NCBI RefSeq assembly: GCF_003355005.1
Contig: NZ_CP029988.1
Coordinates: 8,677-72,676 of the forward strand
DNA from: Sphingomonas sp. FARSPH
Lineage (GTDB): Bacteria > Pseudomonadota > Alphaproteobacteria > Sphingomonadales > Sphingomonadaceae
Direction of reading: 5' to 3'
Length of the DNA: 64,000 nucleotides
Part shown: positions 1 to 8,484 of the stretch, piece by piece
Position numbering within the stretch: the first letter of the stretch is position 1
Layout: every line of letters starts with the position of its first letter
Translations under genes and position numbers: made by a program
Notes under the pieces: model-generated
Databases searched by the model: none
What the model was told of the DNA's origin: nothing
Seen by the model: only the letters and a program-made list of their open reading frames with translations

Positions 1-1076
1 GACCGGCGCCGCAGCCCATCGGTCAGCTTCTCCATCACTGCGACCGCACGCACGACCGGCTCGGGCGCGATCCAGCGGTGGACGTCACCATGATAGCCGC
101 GTGAGGTCTTGAAGATGCGGCCCGTAAGATAGGCGAACCGCTCGTCACCCGTAGCGGAAGGGTGACGTTCGATGCATCCGGCTTCCAGCCCAAGGATCTC
201 CGAGAGACGGGCGCCGACCAGCCAGGCGATCGTCACGAAGCAGGCATCGTAGAGCCGGTCGGCAAGGTAGCGCACGGTCTTGGTGCTCGTCACCGGCGCC
301 CGATGCCAGGGGGCCTCCTCGCCAGGCAGCACCTGGAACCGGAACGGCGCGATCGCGTCGATGACGCGGAAGCCGGCCTTGGTGGGAGAGAGCCCGGATG
401 CGAGCGCCGCATCATAGGCCGCCTGCGCCTCGCCTTGCAGGGCGAGGATATCATCGGCCGCCGGTCCGATCAGCCGCAGCGCCGACGACAGTAACGGCAC
501 CGCGATCGCGTCGGGGGTATAAGGCAGCCAACCTCGATCACTCCTTTTGAACATGCCTGTCGTGCCCGGGAACGGATCACCGATGGCGACCGTCGAGTAG
601 CGCGCGCCTTGGAGATAGATCAGGATGAGCAGGCTGCGATAATGATGGAGTGTGCCCGTCTTGAGCAGTTCGCCCTTCGGGTTTCGGCGCTCGGCCATCG
701 CCGCCATGAACCGCTCGCTTGCGCCGCGATCAAGGTCGGCGAACCGGCGATAGCCCTGATCTGCCATCCAGCGGATGAGGAGGCGAAGCCCCTTGAACAG
801 TCTCATGAGCGTGCCATCATGAACGTGCCTTCGCCCCGGCGGGGGATCGACCTTCGCGCTCCACAACAGGGTCTTTGCCGCCGCCAGCCAGAGCAGTAGC
901 TCAGGATCGGTGAACCGCCCTGTTGCGACCGTAAAACCCCAGTCGAGCGAGTAGTCGCCCCGACTACAACCGGGCCGGATGCCGTCCAGGTGCCATATGT
1001 CGTCGCTGAAGCGCGAGCGCGACGATATCGCGATGTCGGGCGCGAACGCCGCCGCCTGGGCGAGCAACAGGGTCAT
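1..1076 (-). CDS. tyrosine recombinase, third gene of trio (3' end beyond window)
   Basis: I translated this frame by hand because it runs off the window. ATG is at 1076 and overlaps the stop of the upstream recombinase gene (ATGA), and 358 codons are visible without a stop. An N-terminal SAM-like core-binding region is followed by a catalytic-domain start around residues 280-300 (VGARLSEILGLE), where R290 matches the first catalytic arginine of tyrosine recombinases. The later H-x-x-R, H/W and Y residues lie outside the window. Three consecutive, overlapping recombinase genes in one orientation resemble 'recombinase in trio' (RIT) elements; that family assignment is inference. Confidence 0.7.
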   Translation of the reverse strand, partial: MTLLLAQAAAFAPDIAISSRSRFSDDIWHLDGIRPGCSRGDYSLDWGFTVATGRFTDPELLLWLAAAKTLLWSAKVDPPPGRRHVHDGTLMRLFKGLRLLIRWMADQGYRRFADLDRGASERFMAAMAERRNPKGELLKTGTLHHYRSLLILIYLQGARYSTVAIGDPFPGTTGMFKRSDRGWLPYTPDAIAVPLLSSALRLIGPAADDILALQGEAQAAYDAALASGLSPTKAGFRVIDAIAPFRFQVLPGEEAPWHRAPVTSTKTVRYLADRLYDACFVTIAWLVGARLSEILGLEAGCIERHPSATGDERFAYLTGRIFKTSRGYHGDVHRWIAPEPVVRAVAVMEKLTDGLRRR

Positions 1077-2821
1077 TCCAGCACCGGCAAGGCAGGCAGC
1101 CCCGCCATGATCGCCCGCGCGGCATCGTGCAACTCGCCGGGGAAGTCGGGGAGGATATCGCCCGTGAGGATGCGATGGCTCTCGGCGTAGATCAGTGCCC
1201 AGCGCGTCGGATCGATCCGTGTCCGTGCTTCCTCCAGTACTGCGATCGCCTGGAGGATGCGCGCCAGATGCTCGGCATCCAGCGGGATCACCAGGCCCGG
1301 ACAGCGCAGACACGCCCCGAGCCGAGAACAGGGCCTGCCCTGCCTGTCGCCACCGAGCAGATTGAGGCAGTCATGCCCGAACGGCACGCTCGCGGGCATT
1401 GCCGCCGGCGGCGCTTGAGAGACGGTATTTTCCCCCATCACCCATCCGATCATCAGCGCCTGCGCGCGGGCGATCGTCTCAGCCTGGATGCGCGCCGCCT
1501 CCGGCCCACGCACATAGCGTTCGGTCGTGTCGATGCGCGCATGGTTGAGTAGCGCCTGCGCCGCGATCAGATCGCCTTGGCTCGCGGTATAGACCTGGGT
1601 CGCCGCGCTGCCGCGCAGGAACGCCGCCGCAAAGTCGGGAAGCGGTTCGCGCCATCGTTCGGGTGCGGCCCGGTTCCAGATCGCGATCCGGTCATTGGCG
1701 CGGTCGATAAACTTCTTGATGCCTTTGCCCAGCGTGCTCATCGATACGAGGCGCACCGTGCCGAGCTTCTCGCTCTTCATCAGGAACAACAAGTCACGCT
1801 CCTGCACGCGGGCCTGGCTTGCAAGCGTCGCGGTCATGGCGATCAGCCGATCGATCAGATTGGGCGCCGCATAGGGTCGCCGACGGTCGAACGAACGGCG
1901 CTGCGCCCGCTTCACCTTCGCACCAGCACGCGGCTTGCCCCAGTCGATCATCACCCGATGCTCGTCGAGCGGATGCGAGCTCTGGCAGTCGCGTCGCAGA
2001 CGCCGCAATGGGTCGGGATTACCGGCGGTCTGAACCGCGAGCCCGAGGAAGAAGGCCGGAAGATACTCCAGTGTCAGATGGAGATAACCGGACAGATGCC
2101 GCAGCCCGCCACGCGTGCTCAGCGTGGAGACGCCATAGGGGACCTTGCTCGCTGCCGTCACCACGCCATTGCCGACGCGCGCTATTGTGCGCACGAACCG
2201 GCACGTTCGCGCATCAACACCGGGCACCGCGCCGCGCGTGGCGAGGATGCGTTGCCCGGTCTCGAACCGGTCCCAGGCTTCGTCGATCTCCTCATAAGCT
2301 GCCTGAAGGATGCTTTTGAGCACCGCCTCGCTGAGCTTGGGTCGCGGCGTCGGCGACCGATTGGGCCAGGGATTGTAAGGGAAGTCGATCCGGCTCGGCA
2401 GACGATCAGGCGCGTGCCGCTTGGTCCAGTCGACCAGATAGCGCAGCACCGCCAGCGCATTGGCTTTCGAAGGTGCGGTCCAGCCCTTGCCATCCGGGCC
2501 TGGCTGTCGGTTGAGCCAGTCCATATAGCGCCCGACCAGTGTGGAGGTGAGGTCGGCCGCGCCAGCCACCGCATCCTCCTCTCGCGCGAACGTCGCGAAC
2601 AGGCGCAGCGCACGATAGCAGCCGCGCTGCGTATCCGGGCTCGATCCAGCGTGATGCCCCCGGAACGCTTCGGCCAGCAGCACCGTCACATCACCCGGAA
2701 GCCCGAGCCTTCCCAGATCGAACCGCTTGTCCACCTCGCCCCAGGCGTCGCGGAACAGGACGATGGTATCACTCGCCTCCCGCGTCACCATGCGCCGGTT
2801 GATCGGTGCCCGCCTAGCCAT
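1073..2821 (-). CDS. large tyrosine recombinase-like protein, second gene of trio
   Basis: 582 aa, starting at 2821 inside the end of the preceding recombinase gene (8-bp overlap) and coupled to the next gene by ATGA. The C-terminal half shows a recombinase-like box ending in LLNHARIDTTERYVRG, where the final Tyr is the expected nucleophile. The region corresponding to the first catalytic Arg reads TAGNPDPLRRL, with Asn at the usual Arg position, so the active site may be degenerate. A Cys cluster follows the tyrosine (CLNLL...CSRLGACLRCPG, about residues 490-520), a zinc-finger-like tail seen in some large Tn554/RIT-type recombinases. It probably acts together with its two neighbours on one element. 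Confidence 0.7.
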   Translation of the reverse strand: MARRAPINRRMVTREASDTIVLFRDAWGEVDKRFDLGRLGLPGDVTVLLAEAFRGHHAGSSPDTQRGCYRALRLFATFAREEDAVAGAADLTSTLVGRYMDWLNRQPGPDGKGWTAPSKANALAVLRYLVDWTKRHAPDRLPSRIDFPYNPWPNRSPTPRPKLSEAVLKSILQAAYEEIDEAWDRFETGQRILATRGAVPGVDARTCRFVRTIARVGNGVVTAASKVPYGVSTLSTRGGLRHLSGYLHLTLEYLPAFFLGLAVQTAGNPDPLRRLRRDCQSSHPLDEHRVMIDWGKPRAGAKVKRAQRRSFDRRRPYAAPNLIDRLIAMTATLASQARVQERDLLFLMKSEKLGTVRLVSMSTLGKGIKKFIDRANDRIAIWNRAAPERWREPLPDFAAAFLRGSAATQVYTASQGDLIAAQALLNHARIDTTERYVRGPEAARIQAETIARAQALMIGWVMGENTVSQAPPAAMPASVPFGHDCLNLLGGDRQGRPCSRLGACLRCPGLVIPLDAEHLARILQAIAVLEEARTRIDPTRWALIYAESHRILTGDILPDFPGELHDAARAIMAGLPALPVLE

Positions 2822-3965
2822 CGTCGATCAGCGCGCCGTAAAGCCAGGCGATGCTCTCCTCCAGTTCGGCACCATGCATTTCCACGCAGCGCAGATAGAT
2901 GGCAGTGCTGGCGATCGACCTGTGTCCGAGCAGCACCTGGACCACCTTGAGCGGGTTGATTTCCGGTGTCATGCGCGCCTGCCGCTGGAGCTGCGCCAGC
3001 ATCGTCATCGCATAGCAGTGCCGCAGCCAATGGCCGGTCCCGACCACGCCGGCCGCCTTGAACGCCGCGCTCATCGCAGCCGTGAACCGGACTGGACTGA
3101 CCGGCTTGCCCCGGCTCGTCAGGAAAAGCGCCGAAGGTGCATGCCATGATGGATCAGCGCGGCGCAGCCGCCGGATCAGCGGGCCGCGCACCTCATCGAT
3201 GTAGCGATGCGTGGCGTCGAGCAACCGGATCGGCGGATAGACCGTGCGCGGATAGCCGCCCTTGGTGATGCTGAGCCCGATCCCGACCAGCGGATGCTCA
3301 TCGGCATCCAGGTGGGCGATCTCCGGCACCTGGAACAGCTCCAGCGCGCAAAGCTCCTTGCGGCGCATTCCCGTCACCAGCGCCCAGCTTGCCATCAGAT
3401 CGTAAGGCGACGCCAGCGCACTGAACAGCCGGCGAAGCTGATCGGCGCGCAGGGCGCGCGGCAGCCGCTCGGCCTCCGGGACGGTCAGCACATTGGCCGC
3501 GACGATGCCGGGACGCGCATCGAGATGCGCGAGCATCGACTGCCGCCGATGCGACACACGCACGTCGATGTAATGGAACGGCAGCTCCACGATCCAGCTC
3601 CGCTGATGCGCCCAGCCATAAAAGCGGCAGACTGTGCGGACCCGATCGTTGATCGTCGAGCGCCCATAGGGCCGCTTCGTGTGCGGGCTCGGGCGTTCCA
3701 GCATCCGGTTGCGCCACGCCGCTATCTCGCGTTCGCCAACCGCGTCCCAGGCGATCCGGGATTGCTCCAGGCTATCGAGCCAGTCGTGTAGATGTTCGCT
3801 ATAGGTGCGGATCGTCTCGGCCGCGTGGCTGCGGCCCGGGATGGTCGCCAGTTCGTGCAGATACGCGAACGCAGGCTCGATAATCGCCATCCCATCATCG
3901 ACGATGACCGGGAAGTGCGCCGGGATGTCGCCATAGCCCGGCAACGCTCTGATGATACGCGCCAT
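2814..3965 (-). CDS. tyrosine recombinase, first gene of trio
   Basis: 383 aa, the best-conserved member of the trio. The catalytic residues are readable in order: Arg in VTGMRRKELCAL, H-x-x-R in GHWLRHCYA, His in LLGHRSIAS and Tyr in TAIYLR. These are the hallmarks of a phage-integrase-type strand exchange enzyme. It is the promoter-proximal gene. The 320 bp upstream hold a strong inverted repeat (4169-4235) and the remains of a ParB-like gene, so this is the leading end of an inserted element whose other end lies left of the window. Confidence 0.85.
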   Translation of the reverse strand: MARIIRALPGYGDIPAHFPVIVDDGMAIIEPAFAYLHELATIPGRSHAAETIRTYSEHLHDWLDSLEQSRIAWDAVGEREIAAWRNRMLERPSPHTKRPYGRSTINDRVRTVCRFYGWAHQRSWIVELPFHYIDVRVSHRRQSMLAHLDARPGIVAANVLTVPEAERLPRALRADQLRRLFSALASPYDLMASWALVTGMRRKELCALELFQVPEIAHLDADEHPLVGIGLSITKGGYPRTVYPPIRLLDATHRYIDEVRGPLIRRLRRADPSWHAPSALFLTSRGKPVSPVRFTAAMSAAFKAAGVVGTGHWLRHCYAMTMLAQLQRQARMTPEINPLKVVQVLLGHRSIASTAIYLRCVEMHGAELEESIAWLYGALIDDG

Positions 3966-4063
3966 CTGTCCTCCGTGGCGCGTCGTGCGCGCCCGATAGC
4001 AGGACAGCCTATTGCCGTTCAGAGCCCATGATTACGCTCAAAAGGACAGTTTCTGCCCCATGC

Positions 4064-4591
4064 TTAAATGTGCGGCGCGCTCAGGCGCGCCGATAAACCC
4101 AAGGGCGTCCGTGTGACGGACTCGTCGCCCCCGATCGCAAGCGGGACAATACCACAACCGCCGCGCAAGTGCTTGTTCCAGGCCGCCCTCCGCCAGCTCT
4201 TCGGGTAAGCGCTGCGGGCGGCCTGGAACAAGCACACCATTCTCTTATTCTTTCTATCGAAGGACAATCTGGACACATGACCTAACATGTCCTCGCGCTG
4301 GAAGTTCTCGGCAAGCGAAAGCTCGATGGCTTCTTCCTTGGTCCGAACCTCGACGGGGAATGTGTCGCTGTTCTTGATCGTCTTGCGCTTCGCCAGTTCC
4401 TTTAGGCCGCGATAGCGTCGGCCCCCTGCGAACACCCAAAACAGACCGTCTTCCTCGTAGGCGACAAGGTTCTGCAACAGGCCGTGCGCGGCGATGTCGT
4501 CGGCCATAGACTCGATGGCGGCGGGCTTCACGCGGCGCTGATTGAGCGGGGAAAGACGAAGCTGCGACAGTTTTGCGGTGATGATAGCCAT
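4064..4591 (-). pseudogene. ParB-like protein, N-terminal fragment interrupted by recombinase element
   Basis: The reading frame starts at 4591 behind a good ribosome site (AGGAGA) and encodes a ParB/Srx-type N-terminal domain: VKPAAIESMADDIAAHGLLQNLVA, then FAGGRRYRGLKELA, then SLAENFQREDM. In the family the last motif continues with an His-Pro-x-Asp stretch. Here homology stops at about 4285 and the frame runs into the recombinase element until a stop at 4064. About 100 residues remain of a protein usually several hundred residues long. It is separate from the partition ParB at 25063-25977 and belongs to the ArdC neighbourhood. Confidence 0.75.
4169..4235. repeat. perfect 20-bp inverted repeat at end of recombinase element
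   Basis: GTGCTTGTTCCAGGCCGCCC at 4169-4188 is repeated as its exact complement at 4216-4235, with a 27-nt loop. It lies between the recombinase trio and the broken ParB-like gene, so it is likely part of the terminal recombination site of the element. No U-tract follows on either strand, which argues against a simple terminator. Confidence 0.7.
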
Positions 4592-4637
4592 TGGAAATCT
4601 CCTGAATTTGCGTCGTGCCGGGGGGATCGGGGGAGGG

Positions 4638-4829
4638 TCAGCCCTCCAAGGCCGCCAGTTCGTCGAACTCGGCCGATGCGCGCGATGCGCCGTCGCCTGC
4701 GTAGGTCGTGCCGCTGCGCGGGTAGAAGAAAACCCGCTCGCCCTTCTTGAAGGGGATGCCATCGGCGCTCGTCCCGCTGCTCTTGGCGCGGGTCCAGTAG
4801 GGATCGCCCTTGTATCGCGTGTAAGCCAT
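4638..4829 (-). CDS. small conserved plasmid protein, 63 aa
   Basis: Start chosen at 4829 (MAYTRYKGDPYW) because GGAAGGA lies just upstream; longer frames to 5093 have no initiation signal. The protein is basic at its N-terminus and has a short SH3-like stretch (FKKGERVFFYPRSGTTY). It lies 46 bp upstream of the ParB-like gene on the same strand, so it was probably co-transcribed with it. Function not recognised. Confidence 0.65.
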   Translation of the reverse strand: MAYTRYKGDPYWTRAKSSGTSADGIPFKKGERVFFYPRSGTTYAGDGASRASAEFDELAALEG

Positions 4830-5173
4830 TGTCCTTCCTTTCCTTTCGAGGCTGAAAGCCGCTTGCTGCGGCAATCGGCTTCTGCCTCTCCGGCGAGGAG
4901 CGGGATGGGGAGGGAGGAGGAAAATCGATGGCCTGGTGCGGGCAGGCCGCCTAGCGCGGCCGACGCCTATAAGGCGTCGGGTGCCGCGCTTGGCGGACAA
5001 CACGGGGCTGTCTATTTTCCTTCGGGAACGAAAGGGCAGCAGCCCTTGGTGTTCCCCGCGCTGATGGCCTCCGGGGGAGGGCATCTGCGCCACAAGCTGC
5101 GCCGCTCCTGGGAGCGTCCGTTGTCAGGTCACGGGCGGGTGATATGCTGCCGTTACTATCGGGAGACTCGGCC
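4830..5173. other. intergenic leader region with hairpin
   Basis: No gene recognised. It contains a perfect hairpin at 4960-4980 (9-bp arms CCGACGCCT/AGGCGTCGG, 3-nt loop). The stretch next to the 63-aa gene shares ATCGGCTTCTGCC and a similar purine-rich leader with the region upstream of ardC (7682-7760), suggesting a shared regulatory leader for the two minus-strand transcripts. Confidence 0.4.
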
Positions 5174-5515
5174 ATGCTTACGGAAGCCCGCTACGCCTAC
5201 AACGAGAACTCGACGCAGATCGTCCTATACGTGTTGCTGGCGCAGCTCGGCGTGGTCCTGATCGGTGGGGCGATGCACGTCGCGGCGTGGGTGCTGGGCG
5301 CGGATGTTGGCCTATTCGATACGCCCCAACTGCTCGCCAGCGTGCGCCCGCTGATGTGCGCTATGCTGCTGCCGGGAATTGGCTGGGCGCTCGGGGTTGT
5401 GGCGTCTTGGGGCCTCGGCGACGGAAGCGACGACGCCGATCCGTATCGTGTCGCCGGCAACGCACTCGGCCAGCTCGCGTGCCTGGTCGCGCTGCCGGGC
5501 TCGATGGCGGGATAA
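5174..5515 (+). CDS. small integral membrane protein, unknown function
   Basis: 113 aa if translation starts at 5174, which has GGGAG upstream; the frame is open from 5144. Two hydrophobic segments are visible (YVLLAQLGVVLIGGAMHVAAWVL and LMCAMLLPGIGWALGVVASWGL), so an inner-membrane protein with two helices is likely. Its TAA overlaps the ATG of the next gene (TAATG), indicating a two-gene unit on the plus strand among minus-strand genes. No family recognised. Confidence 0.6.
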   Translation: MLTEARYAYNENSTQIVLYVLLAQLGVVLIGGAMHVAAWVLGADVGLFDTPQLLASVRPLMCAMLLPGIGWALGVVASWGLGDGSDDADPYRVAGNALGQLACLVALPGSMAG

Positions 5516-5763
5516 TGGCTCGGCCGATCAAAGCGCGCCTGTTTGAACTAGAACTCAAGGCCGCGCGGCTCCGAACGCTTCGACGTAAACAAATCAACGG
5601 CGAGCGGTTCGTCATAGGTGCGTTGATGATCGAGGCGGCGCGACGTGATCCGGTGGTGCGGGACTTGCTCCTGGCGGAAGTCGAGCGCGAACCGATGCGG
5701 GACATGGATCGGGAACGGATCGCACCTTTGATAGACGAGCTGCGCGAGTTGACGGGAGCGTAG
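5515..5763 (+). CDS. small charged helical protein, possibly mobilisation accessory (TraD/MobC-like)
   Basis: 82 aa, translationally coupled to the membrane protein upstream. It is rich in Arg and Glu and predicted helical; KAARLRTLRRKQINGERFVIGALMIEAARRD faintly resembles the short TraD/TraC accessory proteins of alphaproteobacterial transfer regions (a basic helix followed by GALLxxA). The resemblance is weak and the true mobilisation genes lie at 22409-24842, so the assignment is tentative. Confidence 0.45.
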   Translation: MARPIKARLFELELKAARLRTLRRKQINGERFVIGALMIEAARRDPVVRDLLLAEVEREPMRDMDRERIAPLIDELRELTGA

Positions 5764-5765
5764 GG

Positions 5766-5963
5766 CTACCGGTCTAGGAAACTTCCGCGTCCGTCGCGGA
5801 ACGCGCCCACGACGCTGCCGCGATCCCAATGGCCCATTAGGATGCCGCTACGGTTGACGCCACCAACCGGCTTGCGGCGCGCGGCGAGAAGCCGCGCGCG
5901 CCGGGTGTCGCGGTCCACCGGCTGTCCGGTGATGAAGTCGATTGCGTTGCGAAGCGGGGTCAT
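5766..5963 (-). CDS. hypothetical protein, 65 aa
   Basis: Start at 5963 (MTPLRNAIDFITGQPVDRDTRRARLL); the longer frame to 6281 overlaps a better gene and is rejected. The start overlaps the stop of the 139-aa gene (ATGA), so the two are translationally coupled. It is basic, with glycine-rich stretches near the C-terminus. No family recognised; it belongs to the run of small backbone genes downstream of ardC. Confidence 0.55.
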   Translation of the reverse strand: MTPLRNAIDFITGQPVDRDTRRARLLAARRKPVGGVNRSGILMGHWDRGSVVGAFRDGRGSFLDR

Positions 5964-6379
5964 AGGTCCAACTCCTGCTGCCGAAACTGCGCCGGTTCCT
6001 CGCCCTCGGTCCCTTGCCAAAGGGCCTTGTCGCCTTGCCAGATGGTGACAAAGCCGCGCCCGCTGCGGCGGTCTGGTCCCGGGTCTGCCTTGGGTTCGAA
6101 ATTGAAGCAACGACTTCGGCCCATCGTGCCGGCGAACGCGGTCGGTCCTCCGGGGTGGTGCAGCACCCGGAAGCAATGGCCGCTCGGCTCCTTCACACGA
6201 CGGCCATATCCGCCCGTCCACGCGCGATAGTCGGATTCCTCCCGCTCGCTCGGGGGCGTCCAGTGGGCGCAACGGGCGCAAGCAGCATCATAGGGCAAGC
6301 GCGGCGTCGCGGCCGCCGCTGGGCGCTCGTCGTCCAGCGGCGGCCCGTTATTGTGGCCGATAGGGCGTGGATCGCTCAT
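5960..6379 (-). CDS. hypothetical protein with cysteine motif, 139 aa
   Basis: It begins MSDPRPIGHNNGPPLDD, a start type (GHNNGPPL) common in short alphaproteobacterial plasmid and phage proteins. A C-x-x-C pair (CARCAHW, about residue 35) and later cysteines (SGHCFRV, RCFNFEP) suggest a small metal-binding fold. It overlaps the end of the 107-aa gene upstream by 32 bp and is coupled by ATGA to the 65-aa gene downstream, so all three are one transcription unit. Function unknown. Confidence 0.6.
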   Translation of the reverse strand: MSDPRPIGHNNGPPLDDERPAAAATPRLPYDAACARCAHWTPPSEREESDYRAWTGGYGRRVKEPSGHCFRVLHHPGGPTAFAGTMGRSRCFNFEPKADPGPDRRSGRGFVTIWQGDKALWQGTEGEEPAQFRQQELDL

Positions 6380-6671
6380 GGCTGCGGTCGGGGCTGCGCA
6401 CGTCGCCGCGCTCGATCTGGAAACCGGCGCGCGCGAGCTCGTCGCATAGATCGCGCTGCCGGTCCTCGCCCTCGCCGCGCGTGGCGATGTAGCTGCAACG
6501 GCCTTGGTGGAACTCGAAACCGGCCCGTTTCAAGCACCCGCGAAACCGCTGGTGCGTGCGGTCGCTCCAATCCAATGTGCCCGCATAGTTGCGGAAGGCG
6601 GCGACGGCACAAACGGAGCCGTAATTCTCATCGCGCCAGCTAAGTTCGATCTTCGGGGGATTCTTGGACAT
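6348..6671 (-). CDS. hypothetical protein, 107 aa
   Basis: Start at 6671 (MSKNPPKIELSWRDENYGS). Its stop lies 32 bp inside the next gene. The sequence has an N-terminal beta-rich part and a helical segment (ERDLCDELARAGFQIE-like), resembling small nucleic-acid-associated plasmid proteins, but I cannot name a family. It sits 57 bp downstream of ardC on the same strand. Confidence 0.55.
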   Translation of the reverse strand: MSKNPPKIELSWRDENYGSVCAVAAFRNYAGTLDWSDRTHQRFRGCLKRAGFEFHQGRCSYIATRGEGEDRQRDLCDELARAGFQIERGDVRSPDRSHERSTPYRPQ

Positions 6672-6727
6672 CGCTCGATCCTTCGGGAACAGGGGAAGGG
6701 CGGCGCTGGTGCGCCGCCCTCGCTGGA

Positions 6728-7681
6728 TCAGGCGGCGCGGGCCAGTGCGGGCGCTGCCATGTGGGAGAGGATCAGTTCGCTTGCGGCCTGTGCGGCGGTC
6801 GCTGCGCGGAAAATCGCGCGCTTGTCGTCGCGAAGGGCCTTGAGCCAGGACGCGACATAGGCGGCGTGGTCCTCCCGCTCGGTCGGCTCCATGCCAAGCT
6901 GTGCGCAAAGCATGGCCGCGCCGATCTCAGCTATCAGTTCCTCGGCTGCGCGGATTTCCTTGCTCTTGCCGTAGTCGTGCAGGGTTTCGCGGTTCAGCCG
7001 GGTCGCGTGGCCGGTGCTGTGGATCGCCTCATGTGCGAGGGTCGCATAGAAGGCGTTGCCGCTCACGAACTCGGCAAAGGCGGGCATGGTGATGCTGTCG
7101 GAAACCGGCTGATAGTAGGCGCTGCCGCCCATCTCGCGGTAGGGAACGGGCCAGCGTGAAAAGGCTGCATCAAGTTCGGCGTCGCGGTCGTCGCGGTTCT
7201 TAATCTGGATCAATGGCGCGGGATATTTGCTCATGTCCAAGCCGTCGATCTGCTCGACGTTGAACACGATATAGCGCTTCAGATAGTGGCGGGCGCGGTC
7301 CTCGCCGTCTTCGCTCTCGGCGGGGCGCGGTTCGGCCTCGTCGCCCTTCGGGGTGAAGGTGCCAGCATGAACAACAAGATTGCCCTTCTCGCCCTTCCGG
7401 ACCTGTCCGCCCAGCTCGTGCGCCTGCCGGTAGGTCATCCAATAGGGGTTCGTGTAACCGCGCGTCATGGCTGCGGACCAAAGCAACAGGATGTTGATCC
7501 CGCGATAGGCGGTGCCCTCATGGCGAAGCGGAAGCGATGCCGCGCCCGATGCCCAACGGGGGGACCAAGGGCGGGTGCCTGCCTCTAGCATCGCAACAAT
7601 CTGGTTGGTGACTTCCTCGTAAACGTCGATCCGCGCCGGGGTGGTGGCGGTCTTGCGGGCCTTGGTGGTGTTCCGTGCCAT
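6728..7681 (-). CDS. ardC: ArdC-type antirestriction protein (zincin-like, ssDNA-binding)
   Basis: 317 aa from 7681 (RBS AGGAAGG just upstream). The N-terminal ArdC domain (IDVYEEVTNQIVAMLEAGTRPW, residues 18-40; WMTYRQAHELGGQVRKGEKG) is followed by a zincin-like metallopeptidase domain with HEAIHSTGH at about residues 216-224. A downstream glutamate lies in AAEELIAEIGAAML. ArdC proteins of conjugative plasmids protect incoming DNA from host restriction and bind single-stranded DNA. Length and motif order match the family. Its place at the head of the minus-strand small-gene run suggests early expression on entry into a recipient (inference). Confidence 0.88.
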   Translation of the reverse strand: MARNTTKARKTATTPARIDVYEEVTNQIVAMLEAGTRPWSPRWASGAASLPLRHEGTAYRGINILLLWSAAMTRGYTNPYWMTYRQAHELGGQVRKGEKGNLVVHAGTFTPKGDEAEPRPAESEDGEDRARHYLKRYIVFNVEQIDGLDMSKYPAPLIQIKNRDDRDAELDAAFSRWPVPYREMGGSAYYQPVSDSITMPAFAEFVSGNAFYATLAHEAIHSTGHATRLNRETLHDYGKSKEIRAAEELIAEIGAAMLCAQLGMEPTEREDHAAYVASWLKALRDDKRAIFRAATAAQAASELILSHMAAPALARAA

Positions 7682-8005
7682 GTGCCGTTCCTTCCTAAAA
7701 TCGAGCCGAAGGCGATGGTGCGCCATCGGCTTCTGCCCGCTGGCGAAGTGGGCCGGGGAATGGCGCAGCGAGGGCCGATCATGCGGGAGGGGGATCACCC
7801 GCCCTGCACGGAGCGCAGCGAAGGAAGGGCGGGGAAACCCGCATGATCGCCAAGGGAGGCCGCTTGCGGCCGAGACGGTCTAGCCCTTGCGCCAGGGGGC
7901 CGGAACAGGCCCCTAGATCATGACAAAGCGCGCGGCGGTATCGCCGCCCCGATTGCTCACGCGAAGCGGGAGACGCGGAAGGGGAAGCCCCGAAGGGTCA
8001 TTTGA
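7682..8005. other. intergenic region upstream of ardC
   Basis: No gene recognised in about 320 bp. It holds a short dyad (CGATGGTGCGCCATCG, about 7712-7727) and shares a leader segment with the region upstream of the 63-aa gene. It probably contains the ardC promoter; nothing else is clear. Confidence 0.35.
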
Positions 8006-8326
8006 TCAAGGGTAGAGGACGTGCCCGAACTCGTAGAGCAGGGACACGACGCCGGCAGCCAGCGCGACCAGGAGCAGGATCGCGAGCCGTATGGCGAAGC
8101 GGGGCGGGTTGGCCGTGTGCGCGGTTAGCGCGAGGCCGGCGCCGATCGCGAGCGCGAGCAGTAGGCCGGGTGCCAGCTCGTGCAGGGCCAGGCCGGGGAG
8201 GCGGTTCGGCAATAGGTGGGGATAGTAGCGGACCAATCGGCCCGCCAGTACGGCCGCGATCGGGAGGGCTGCGGCCATGATCCATGTGCCGGCGAGCTGG
8301 GCGGCGGGCGATCTAGCTTCGGGCAT
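8006..8326 (-). CDS. integral membrane protein, unknown function
   Basis: 106 aa from the ATG at 8326; GGAGG lies 8 nt upstream of it but only 2 nt from the alternative ATG at 8332. Three hydrophobic segments are visible: LAGTWIMAAALPIAAVLAGRL, LAPGLLLALAIGAGLAL and LAILLLVALAAGVVSLLYEF. No catalytic motif. It may be a small plasmid membrane protein such as an entry-control or transfer-associated factor, but nothing in the sequence shows which. Confidence 0.55.
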   Translation of the reverse strand: MPEARSPAAQLAGTWIMAAALPIAAVLAGRLVRYYPHLLPNRLPGLALHELAPGLLLALAIGAGLALTAHTANPPRFAIRLAILLLVALAAGVVSLLYEFGHVLYP

Positions 8327-8484
8327 GGTCATGTCCTCCAACAAAACTACGCCCGCCCCGAAGGGGTGGACCATTGTAGGTTAGGCGATCGTCACCCGAA
8401 GGGCGGAAACCCGCATCGCGGGGTTCCGCGGAGCCCTGCGTAGCTGGGCGGAGTAGAGCCCGGGCCGAAGGCAACCCCCGCAAT

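Noticed and set aside
1577..2950. 457-codon plus-strand frame opposite the recombinase genes
   Set aside because: Antisense to two well-supported recombinase genes; composition is that of a GC-frame shadow.
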